Shown here: positions 15,587 through 22,604 of the stretch, piece after piece | Layout: the number at the start of each line of letters is the position of its first letter | Numbering within the stretch: position 1 is the stretch's first letter | Notes under the pieces: generated by a model | Databases searched by the model: none | What the model saw: the letters and a program-made list of their open reading frames with translations, nothing else | Told to the model about the DNA's origin: nothing | Program-made: the position numbers and the translations under genes | DNA from: JANMCE01 sp031410595 | GTDB lineage: Bacteria > Actinomycetota > Acidimicrobiia > Acidimicrobiales > Ilumatobacteraceae | Direction: 5' to 3' | Length of the DNA stretch: 64,000 nt | NCBI GenBank assembly: GCA_031410595.1 | Contig: JANNZM010000053.1 | Location: 62,001 to 126,000, forward strand

Positions 15587-16369
15587 ATGTCGATGCCGTT
15601 CTTTACACCCGCTACCGATCCCGGTACGAACTTCCCTGAGCTCCTGAAGCGCATGGGTCTTACCGCCGAGCCGACCGGTGACGGGGGAGAGTTGTCTGTT
15701 CCGCATGCCACCACGTGCGTGGCCATCCGATTCGCCGACGGCGTGCTGATGGCGGGCGATCGCCGGGCCACGTCGGGGAACCTGATTAGCCACCGAGCCA
15801 TGGAAAAAGTCGTCCCTGCCGATCGGTTCAGCGCGGTGGCCATTGCCGGTGCCGCTGGTCCGGCCATGGAGATGGTCAAGCTCTTCCAACTGCAGCTGGA
15901 GCACTACGAGAAGGTTGAAGGCTCGCCGCTCAGCCTCGAAGGTAAGGCCAACACGTTGTCAGCCATGATCCGCGGCAACCTGCCCGCGGCTATGCAGGGC
16001 ATGGTCGTGGTGCCGATCTTTGCCGGTTGGGATGCTCGTCGCCACACCGGCCGCCTGTTCGCGTTCGATGTCACGGGCGGCCGTTACGAAGAAACCGACT
16101 ACGTCGCTACCGGTTCGGGCAGCTTGCACGCCGGCACCGTCGTGAAGATCGGATACAAGAGCGACCTCACCCGAGACCAGGTGATCAACCTGTGTCTGAA
16201 GGCGCTGTGGGAAGCCGCCGATGCCGACTCCGCCACGGGCGGTCCCGATCCGCTGCGTGGCATCTATCCGACTGTTGCCACGGTGACGGCTGATGGATAC
16301 GTGGCGGTGTCGGATCTTGAACTAAAGACCCGCTTCGAAGCCATCGCCCCGGAGGTGCCGGCCAAATGA
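15587..16369 (+). CDS. prcB: 20S proteasome beta subunit PrcB
   Basis: Catalytic subunit of the 20S core. A 41-residue propeptide precedes Thr42, the nucleophile exposed by autocleavage (VPHA/TTCVAIRF). Numbering from that Thr, Asp17 (AGDRRAT) and Lys33 (MEKV) are the expected catalytic residues. The residue before the cleavage site is Ala, where Mycobacterium has Gly (HGTT). Length is 260 residues, and the prcA start overlaps the stop by 4 nt (ATGA). TAGCCT (15572-15577) lies 9 nt before the ATG, so a second promoter inside the operon is possible. Confidence 0.96.
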   Translation: MSMPFFTPATDPGTNFPELLKRMGLTAEPTGDGGELSVPHATTCVAIRFADGVLMAGDRRATSGNLISHRAMEKVVPADRFSAVAIAGAAGPAMEMVKLFQLQLEHYEKVEGSPLSLEGKANTLSAMIRGNLPAAMQGMVVVPIFAGWDARRHTGRLFAFDVTGGRYEETDYVATGSGSLHAGTVVKIGYKSDLTRDQVINLCLKALWEAADADSATGGPDPLRGIYPTVATVTADGYVAVSDLELKTRFEAIAPEVPAK

Positions 16370-17052
16370 GCATGATGTCGTCGTACGTTTCACCCGAACA
16401 GGTCATGAAGGACCGGGCCGACTACGCCCGCAAAGGCATCGCCCGCGGCCGCAGCCTGTGCGCGCTGGTGTACAAAGAAGGTATCGCCCTTGTGGCCGAA
16501 AATCCGTCGAACACGTTGCGGAAGTTGTCCGAAATCTACGACCGGATCGCCTTCGCCGCGGTCGGCCGCTACAACGAGTTCGACCAGTTGCGCGTAGCCG
16601 GAGTTCGCGCCGCCGACCTAAAGGGTTTTCAGTACAGCCGTGACGACGTTGATGCCCGCAGCCTCGCCAACAACTACGCAGGCATACTCGGCCAGATCTT
16701 CACCCACGAGATGAAGCCGATGGAAGTCGAAATTCTGGTCGCCGAAGTGGGCTATGCCACCGCGGACAGTCGTCTCTTCCACGTGCTCTACGACGGCACC
16801 GTGATGGACGAGCACAACTACAGCGTGCTCGGGGGGGAGGCCGAAGCCATCGCCGCCCGTCTGGCCGAGACGTGGACGGCAGATCTGGCGTTTGGTGACG
16901 CGCTCGCCATGGCTATCACCGCCCTCGCTGGCCCCGACCGCACCTTGGCGCCAGCCGACCTCGAAGTGGCCACCTTGTCGCGCGGCGAGAGTAGGCGTTG
17001 CTTCAAACGCCTCAGTGACGACGAAGTCACCGCCGCGCTCCCCGCTAACTGA
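16366..17052 (+). CDS. prcA: 20S proteasome alpha subunit PrcA
   Basis: Non-catalytic outer-ring subunit that forms the gate of the 20S core. It has the actinobacterial alpha-subunit N-terminus SPEQVMKDRADYARKGIARG, followed by SLCALVYKEGIALVAENPS in place of a catalytic Thr. Length 228. It is translationally coupled to prcB by an ATGA overlap. Its last 8 bases overlap the convergent DUF2007-type gene. Confidence 0.95.
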   Translation: MSMMSSYVSPEQVMKDRADYARKGIARGRSLCALVYKEGIALVAENPSNTLRKLSEIYDRIAFAAVGRYNEFDQLRVAGVRAADLKGFQYSRDDVDARSLANNYAGILGQIFTHEMKPMEVEILVAEVGYATADSRLFHVLYDGTVMDEHNYSVLGGEAEAIAARLAETWTADLAFGDALAMAITALAGPDRTLAPADLEVATLSRGESRRCFKRLSDDEVTAALPAN

Positions 17053-17377
17053 GCAGTACTCGAGCGACCGGGATCGCAATCATGAGGATGAAGCCGAACA
17101 GCAAGAACAGCCCGAACCGCTTCGTGACCCGCCGAGTTTGCTCGTCATCGTCTTCTCGTTCAAGGGGCTCTGGTGTGAGCAGTTCCTGTGCGTGTTCCAG
17201 CTGCGAGGTCAGTACCCAAACCTGAACCGGTCCACCCGGGTAGGCTGCGCCGCCGCTCTCGCGAGCCTCAGCCACTAGACCCTCCGAACCCAGCCGGGCT
17301 ACGAGTACCCGCGCGTCGTAGTGCGTCGTTGTCACCAACCGGCTCATCGCGAACTCATCAACCACGGTTGGGACCAT
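17045..17377 (-). CDS. DUF2007-type (putative signal-transducing) membrane protein
   Basis: About 110 residues: an N-terminal domain with the DUF2007 pattern (RLVTTTHYDARVLVARLGSE ... VQVWVLTSQLEHAQELL), an acidic linker, and one C-terminal transmembrane helix (GLFLLFGFILMIAIPVARVLL). The ATG at 17375-17377 has AAGGAG only 2 nt upstream, which is tight; the in-frame GTG 12 nt further or the internal ATG of MSRLV are alternatives. It starts 37 bp from the divergent pafA start and converges on prcA. Function unknown. Confidence 0.7.
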   Translation of the reverse strand: MVPTVVDEFAMSRLVTTTHYDARVLVARLGSEGLVAEARESGGAAYPGGPVQVWVLTSQLEHAQELLTPEPLEREDDDEQTRRVTKRFGLFLLFGFILMIAIPVARVLLS

Positions 17378-17414
17378 ATCTCCTTCGTGCTGAATACGTG
17401 GGTAAGGTGCCCGG

Positions 17415-18773
17415 ATGGAGCGGAGGATTTTCGGGCTCGAGAATGAGTACGGCGTTACCTGTACTTTGCGCGGCCAGCGTCGGCTGAGCCCCGATGAGGT
17501 GGCCCGGTACCTGTTCCGTCGGGTGGTCTCGTGGGGTCGCAGCTCCAACGTCTTTCTGGTGAACGGCGCCCGGCTCTATCTCGATGTTGGTTCGCACCCC
17601 GAGTACGCCACGCCCGAGTGCGATTCCATTCACGACCTGGTAGTGCACGACAAGGCGGGGGAGCGGATTCTCGAGCAATTGCTCGGCTCGGCCGAGGACC
17701 GGTTGAAGGAAGAGGGCATCCGAGGCGTCATCTACTTGTTCAAGAACAACACCGACTCGGCGGGAAACAGCTACGGCTGCCATGAGAACTACCTCACCAG
17801 CCGCAATGACGACCTTGGCCACTACGCCGAAGTGCTGATTCCGTTCTTCGTGTCCCGTCAGATCTACGCCGGAGCGGGCAAGGTATTGCAGACCGCGCGT
17901 GGCTCCACCTACTGCATCGCGCAGCGGGCCGAGCACATCTGGGAGGGCGTCAGCTCCGCCACCACTCGCAGTCGGCCCATCATCAACACCCGCGATGAAC
18001 CTCATGCCGATGCCGAAAAGTATCGGCGACTCCATGTCATCGTCGGTGACTCGAACATGAGCGAGTACACCAACTTCCTCAAGGTCGGTGCCACCGCTTG
18101 CCTGCTGCGTATGTTGGAAGATCCGGGCTGCGTGCTGCGCGACATGACCCTTGAAAACCCGATACGCGCCATCCGTGAAATCAGTCACGACATCACGTGC
18201 AAGCGAGAGGTCAGATTAGCGAATGGGCGAGACCTTTCTGCGCTCGACATCCAGCGTGAGTACCTCGACCGCGCGCTGCGCTATCGGGACACGCGCGGTT
18301 TTCGGCCCCTTGAGTTAAAGGCGTTGGAGATGTGGGAGCACGTCATCACCACTATCGAACGTGACCCGCTGGAACTTGACCGCGAGGTCGACTGGGTCAT
18401 CAAGTACAAGCTGCTGGAGGCCTATCGGTCCAAGCACGACCTCCCCCTCAGTCACGCCAAGATCGCACTGATGGACCTGCAGTATCACGACGTCAATCGC
18501 GATCGCAGCCTGTTCTACCTCATGCAAAACAAGGGTCTGGTCGAGCGCATCGTGACTGACGAGGAGATCGACACCGCCATGGAAACCCCGCCCCAGACCA
18601 CTCGGGCGAAGCTCCGCGGCGACTTCATTCAGGCTGCGAAGGAGAAAAAGCGGGACTATACGGTCGATTGGGTCCATTTGAAGCTGAATGACCAGGCCCA
18701 GCGCACGGTGCTCTGCAAGGATCCGTTTCGTAGCAAGGATGAACGCGTCGAGAAGCTGATCGCGTCTTTGTAG
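17415..18773 (+). CDS. pafA: Pup-protein ligase PafA
   Basis: Glutamine-synthetase-like ligase that joins the C-terminal Glu of Pup to substrate lysines using ATP. It has the N-terminal nucleotide motif GLENEYGVT, the catalytic Asp57 in LYLDVGSHPEYATPEC, the KNNTDSAGNSYGCHENYL loop, and a C-terminal domain with VHLKLNDQAQRTVLCKDPF. These stretches match mycobacterial PafA closely. Length 452. Start ATG lies 6 nt after TAAGGT (17403-17408) with no clear Shine-Dalgarno. It is separated from the rest of the pupylation genes by one reversed gene, and the usual pafB/pafC do not follow. Confidence 0.96.
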   Translation: MERRIFGLENEYGVTCTLRGQRRLSPDEVARYLFRRVVSWGRSSNVFLVNGARLYLDVGSHPEYATPECDSIHDLVVHDKAGERILEQLLGSAEDRLKEEGIRGVIYLFKNNTDSAGNSYGCHENYLTSRNDDLGHYAEVLIPFFVSRQIYAGAGKVLQTARGSTYCIAQRAEHIWEGVSSATTRSRPIINTRDEPHADAEKYRRLHVIVGDSNMSEYTNFLKVGATACLLRMLEDPGCVLRDMTLENPIRAIREISHDITCKREVRLANGRDLSALDIQREYLDRALRYRDTRGFRPLELKALEMWEHVITTIERDPLELDREVDWVIKYKLLEAYRSKHDLPLSHAKIALMDLQYHDVNRDRSLFYLMQNKGLVERIVTDEEIDTAMETPPQTTRAKLRGDFIQAAKEKKRDYTVDWVHLKLNDQAQRTVLCKDPFRSKDERVEKLIASL

Positions 18774-18797
18774 TGAACGCGTATAGCCTGACTCGCT

Positions 18798-19439
18798 GTG
18801 ACGGAACAGCGCGACGGATCATCAACATTTTCATGGTCCGAGCATCTTGAGGGCGGCGGTACCACCGCGACGGCTGTGCAGGTGAAGCCCGAGAAGGAAC
18901 GCGACGGCCAGGTTCGCAATCTGCTCGAGTGGACCTACGTGATTGTCGGCGCGCTCGGCATCGCCTTACTGATCCGAGCTTTCCTGCTCGCGTCGTTCTT
19001 CATTCCGTCGGTTTCGATGGTGCCGACGCTTGAAGTGAACGACCGCGTGCTCGTAAACAAGCTCTCCTATAAGCTGCACGATGTCCACCGCCAGGACGTC
19101 GTGGTGTTTGAGCGCCCTCCGCTCGAGCTGGACGTCAGCATCAAGGATCTGATCAAGCGAGTCATCGGTTTGCCCGGTGACGTGATCACGTTCAAAGACG
19201 GCAAAGTGCTGGTGAACGGTGAATTGCTCAACGAGCCCTACCTTGCCCCGGGTATCCGCACTGACCCCAAGAGTCAGACCGGAGATTCGATCACCGTTCC
19301 GCCGGGCCACGTGTTGGTACTTGGCGACAACAGAACGAATTCCACCGACGGGCGGGTGTTTGGTCCTATCGATCAGAAGTTGATTGTGGGCCGGGCCTTC
19401 GTGATTGTGTGGCCGTTCAGTCGCGCCGGCGGTCTCTAA
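18798..19439 (+). CDS. lepB: Signal peptidase I (copy 1)
   Basis: Membrane serine protease that removes signal peptides. One N-terminal transmembrane helix (about residues 43-65), the catalytic Ser in IPSVSMVPTLEVNDRVLVN, the general-base Lys in IKRVIGLPGD, and GHVLVLGDNRTNSTDGRVFG (box E) are present. Length 213. GTG start 8 nt after TAGCCT (18784-18789). It occupies the position normally held by pafB in actinobacteria. A paralogue follows 35 nt downstream. Confidence 0.93.
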   Translation: MTEQRDGSSTFSWSEHLEGGGTTATAVQVKPEKERDGQVRNLLEWTYVIVGALGIALLIRAFLLASFFIPSVSMVPTLEVNDRVLVNKLSYKLHDVHRQDVVVFERPPLELDVSIKDLIKRVIGLPGDVITFKDGKVLVNGELLNEPYLAPGIRTDPKSQTGDSITVPPGHVLVLGDNRTNSTDGRVFGPIDQKLIVGRAFVIVWPFSRAGGL

Positions 19440-19474
19440 CACTGCAATTGATCGCGCCCCCATAGCCTCGGGTG

Positions 19475-20119
19475 GTGTCTTCAGACCTGCGTCCTGACGA
19501 AGAATCAGCTGCCCACGGTGCCTTTTTCGACACCGCCGGATCACGCTCAAGCAGTGTCGCCGGCGCGCGTCGGCAGCAAAAGCTCGGCCGCGTCCGCAGC
19601 ATGCGCGAGTGGGCCACGGTCATTGCCGGTGCCATCGGTATTGCGCTGATCGTCCGAGCCTTTCTGCTCGCATCGTTCTTCATTCCGTCTCCCTCAATGA
19701 CCCCGACGCTGCACAATGGAGATCGGGTTCTCGTCAACAAATTGGCCTACCGCCTGCATGACGTGCACCGCGGCGATGTGGTGGTGTTCGAACGACCCCC
19801 CGAGTTGAAGGATGCGCCGGAGGTCAAGGACCTCATCAAGCGGGTGATCGGGCTTCCGGGTGAAACGGTCGAATTTCGTGACGGCCGGATCCTCATTGAT
19901 GGTCACCTGTTGGACGAGCCGTATCTGCCGGCAGGTACCCAGACTCTCGCCAAGACCAAAGGCGATTCGATCACGGTGGAAGAAGGCGATGTGCTGGTCC
20001 TTGGCGACAACCGGGAGAATTCCAAGGACGGCCGCTACTTCGGACCGTTCAGCCAGAAGTTGATTGTGGGTCGGGCCTTCGTGCTGTACTTCCCAATGAA
20101 GAATCTCGGCTTCCTTTAG
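19475..20119 (+). CDS. lepB: Signal peptidase I (copy 2)
   Basis: A 214-residue paralogue of the preceding enzyme with the same layout: helix at about 45-65, catalytic Ser in IPSPSMTPTLHNGDRVLVN, Lys in IKRVIGLPGE, box E VLVLGDNRENSKDGRYFG. The two copies are highly similar from the membrane helix onward but differ in the cytoplasmic N-terminus. Of two adjacent GTG codons, the second (19475) lies exactly 6 nt after TAGCCT (19463-19468) and is preferred as a leaderless start. A hairpin terminator follows. Confidence 0.92.
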   Translation: MSSDLRPDEESAAHGAFFDTAGSRSSSVAGARRQQKLGRVRSMREWATVIAGAIGIALIVRAFLLASFFIPSPSMTPTLHNGDRVLVNKLAYRLHDVHRGDVVVFERPPELKDAPEVKDLIKRVIGLPGETVEFRDGRILIDGHLLDEPYLPAGTQTLAKTKGDSITVEEGDVLVLGDNRENSKDGRYFGPFSQKLIVGRAFVLYFPMKNLGFL

Positions 20120-20481
20120 CAAGTTGCGGGAAATGGCTAGTCGGGGTGTTGTTTGACACCCCGACGCCCAGGATGATTCGCGTGGAGTGCGCCCACGAGC
20201 TGATTAAGTCCGATCGACGCGGGTTCAGCCAATCCGCCGAGTGCCCGTATCGCTCAGGCGAGTCGACCGCAACTCCATCCCGATGTGTCGGTATTCCACG
20301 CTCGCATCGACCAAAACAGCCGGCAAATCTTTTTGGGTCGATCAGGGTGAACGTACAGTCTCAACTCACCAGCCATCCCGGCGGATGTGAACTGTGACTG
20401 GTCGTTAACCCGTATGCACCCAAAACAAAACATCCGCCAGCGACCCCCAACTGCCCACGTCACCCTCTCGGCTTCCTTTAG
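20104..20481. repeat. 16-bp direct repeat flanking a gene-free segment with a long imperfect palindrome
   Basis: TCTCGGCTTCCTTTAG occurs at 20104-20119 (the last codons and stop of lepB copy 2) and again at 20466-20481 (covering the stop of the GDPD gene on the other strand). The 346 bases between hold a hairpin terminator and, at about 20319-20439, an imperfect palindrome with arms of about 57-60 bases roughly 70 percent alike, centred near CATCCCGGCGGATG. I see no gene in this 350-base stretch. It resembles a small inserted or duplicated element. Confidence 0.6.
20141..20164. terminator. Stem-loop terminator after lepB copy 2
   Basis: TCGGGGTGT (20141-20149) and ACACCCCGA (20156-20164) form a perfect 9-bp GC-rich stem with a 6-base loop, starting 22 bases after the lepB stop. 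No long U-tract follows, as is common in actinobacteria. Confidence 0.75.
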
Positions 20482-21200
20482 GGAACTTCGGTGCGCATGG
20501 CATCCATCATGCGGTCGACCCAGTCGCTGTAGACCGCGTCGGCCCCCATGCGGATCAGCTTGGTGAGCAGATAGTCGTGCTGCACATCCCACGCGAAGCA
20601 GTAGCGGTCGAAGCGGTGGAACATAGCCATCAGGCCGCCGGTCCACTCGGTGTGGTGCAGGTTGACGCAGTCGATGTTGAGGTCACGCAGAATGGATGCG
20701 CCTCGCTCGGGCCCTTCTTTGATCTGCCTTAATCGGGTGGAATGGACCAGTCTGACGTCGCGGTCGAGATGGCGGAGTTCGGCCAGTACGGTGCGGTCGG
20801 GGTGACACAGCCAGAGGCGGGGGAGCAGGTCGGGCCGAATCATCCGCACCGTTTCAATCACGGCAACGCCCGAATCGGGGCCTTTGAGATCGAGCGAGAG
20901 CGCGAATGCATTCTCCGGGTGGGCCTCCATGAGTTCGGTCAGGCTGGGGATGTGGACAGGAAGCTCGGAGCGAGGAACCTCTCCGACCGGCCGCCGCCTG
21001 CGCCCCTGTTTGATCAAACCGTCGTGGTCGAGCACCGGCACGCCGTCGGCGGTGAGCCACACGTCACTCTCCAAACCCGTCGCGCCCAGCTTGAGGGCGA
21101 GGGAGAAGGCCTCCAGAGTATTTTCGGGTGCGTGGGCCCTGGCGCCTCTATGAGCGAAGGCAAGGGGTCGATCAAGGAGAGACGGGAGGCGCTGCTGCAT
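20478..21200 (-). CDS. Glycerophosphodiester phosphodiesterase family protein
   Basis: A 240-residue GDPD TIM-barrel enzyme that would hydrolyse glycerophosphodiesters to glycerol-3-phosphate and an alcohol. Signature residues are in AFAHRGARAHAPENTLEAF and LESDVWLTADGVPVLDHDG (HR, E and D metal ligands). The end of the barrel is visible in GADAVYSDWVDRMMDAM. No signal peptide. The ATG at 21198-21200 gives the usual family N-terminus; a much longer upstream frame overlaps tatB in antisense and is not credible. It is divergent from tatB, in the interval where pafC would normally be. Confidence 0.88.
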   Translation of the reverse strand: MQQRLPSLLDRPLAFAHRGARAHAPENTLEAFSLALKLGATGLESDVWLTADGVPVLDHDGLIKQGRRRRPVGEVPRSELPVHIPSLTELMEAHPENAFALSLDLKGPDSGVAVIETVRMIRPDLLPRLWLCHPDRTVLAELRHLDRDVRLVHSTRLRQIKEGPERGASILRDLNIDCVNLHHTEWTGGLMAMFHRFDRYCFAWDVQHDYLLTKLIRMGADAVYSDWVDRMMDAMRTEVP

Positions 21201-21267
21201 ACCCACACAGCTTGCCAGGAATGCCCGTACCTGGCTTGTGAGCAGAACTTCAATAGACTCATCCTCG

Positions 21268-21771
21268 ATGTTCAATGTCAGCGGTGGCGAGGTCATCATT
21301 ATCCTCGTCCTAGCCCTTGTGGTTCTTGGTCCCGAAAAACTTCCTGAAGTTCTGCGCAAGGCCGGCAAGGTGTACGGAGACCTCCGCCGTCTGACCACCG
21401 GCTTCCAGGAGGAATTCGAAGAAACGTTCAAAGAACCGCTCCGCGAGTTCCGTGAGACCGCCAACCAAGCCCGCGACATGGTGAACAACCCGCTCGCCGG
21501 TTTCAAGGAAGACGAGGTCATCGAAACCTCAGAGACGTCAGAAGCTCTACCCGTGGCGTCGGGCTCTGACCCGCCCTACGCACCCGTCGTCACCGCCGAT
21601 CCTTCTTTGGACGAGCCTGCTATTCCGTTCCTTCCGCCACCCACGGCGGAGGCGGTCCTGCCGCCGCCGAAAGCTGCGGTGACCTTGCCCCCTCCGTCGG
21701 CCCCGTTGTGGACGCCGCCGGTCGGACAGGAGCGCCTAGACCCGTGGGCCATAGACCGGGCTACTGACTGA
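21268..21771 (+). CDS. tatB: Twin-arginine translocase subunit, TatB-like
   Basis: A 167-residue protein with an N-terminal transmembrane helix ending in the TatA/B hinge (MFNVSGGEVIIILVLALVVL then GPEKLPEVL), an amphipathic helix (KAGKVYGDLRRLTTGFQEEF) and a long Pro-rich acidic tail with repeated PPP. The length, the Glu in the helix start and the tail favour TatB over TatA. The ATG at 21268 gives the conserved N-terminus. TAGACT lies 8 nt upstream. It overlaps tatC by one base (TGATG). Confidence 0.88.
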   Translation: MFNVSGGEVIIILVLALVVLGPEKLPEVLRKAGKVYGDLRRLTTGFQEEFEETFKEPLREFRETANQARDMVNNPLAGFKEDEVIETSETSEALPVASGSDPPYAPVVTADPSLDEPAIPFLPPPTAEAVLPPPKAAVTLPPPSAPLWTPPVGQERLDPWAIDRATD

Positions 21772-22604
21772 TGGCGGCTCGAACGAAGGCAAAGGCGAAG
21801 GAAAAGTCAAAAGACAAGCCGGCCAAGGCTGCTTTGAAGACGCCAGACGACACCATGTCGCTCACGGACCACCTGCGCGAACTGCGCCAGCGCCTGGTGA
21901 AATCTATCCTCGCGGTGGTCATCGGGCTGTTCGTCGTGTTCACGTTCTACAACCCGATCCTCAAATTTCTGGGCCGCCCGTTCGAGCAGCTCTGCAAGAT
22001 CGAGAAATACCATTGCGACGGGCGCTTCATCATCACCGATCCGCTCGGGCCGATCGCGGCCCGTCTGCGAGTGTCGGGTTGGGGCGGCATCATCTTGTCG
22101 CTTCCGGTTGTGCTGTGGCAGATCTGGCAATTCGTCATGCCAGCGCTGCACAAGAAGGAAAAACGCTACGCCTTCCCCTTCATAGCGTCGTCGTTGATTC
22201 TGTTCACCATGGGCGCATCCATTGCGTACCTCACGCTGGAAAAGGCGCTCGAGTTCTTGGTCAGCTGGGCCGGCGGTGGGCAGACCGCGTCATTCACCGC
22301 CGACAAATACCTTTCGCTGCTCACGCTGCTGATGCTCGCCTTCGGTATCGGATTCCTCTTTCCTGTCCTGCTGGTGTTCTTGGAAATCATCAAAGTTGTC
22401 ACGCCGAGGCAGCTGCTCTTGTGGTGGCGGCAGGCCATTGTCGTCATCGTGGTCGTCGCAGCGGTCATCACACCGTCGGGTGATCCGTACACTCTGTTCG
22501 CTCTGTCGATTCCAATGTGGATTTTCTACTTCGTGGCGATCGGCATCGGGCATCTCATTGTCCGTAAGAAGAAGGACGAAGCCGCAGTAGTCCCGGAGGC
22601 ATGA
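21771..22604 (+). CDS. tatC: Sec-independent translocase subunit TatC
   Basis: Polytopic core of the Tat translocase that recognises twin-arginine signal peptides. Six transmembrane segments are visible in 277 residues. Family motifs are MSLTDHLRELRQRLVKSI at the N-terminus and ITPSGDPYTLFALSIPMW near the end. A Lys-rich N-terminal extension (KAKAKEKSKDKPAKAALK) precedes the conserved part. It is translationally coupled to tatB and helY. Gene order tatB-tatC-helY is conserved in actinobacteria. Confidence 0.96.
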   Translation: MAARTKAKAKEKSKDKPAKAALKTPDDTMSLTDHLRELRQRLVKSILAVVIGLFVVFTFYNPILKFLGRPFEQLCKIEKYHCDGRFIITDPLGPIAARLRVSGWGGIILSLPVVLWQIWQFVMPALHKKEKRYAFPFIASSLILFTMGASIAYLTLEKALEFLVSWAGGGQTASFTADKYLSLLTLLMLAFGIGFLFPVLLVFLEIIKVVTPRQLLLWWRQAIVVIVVVAAVITPSGDPYTLFALSIPMWIFYFVAIGIGHLIVRKKKDEAAVVPEA

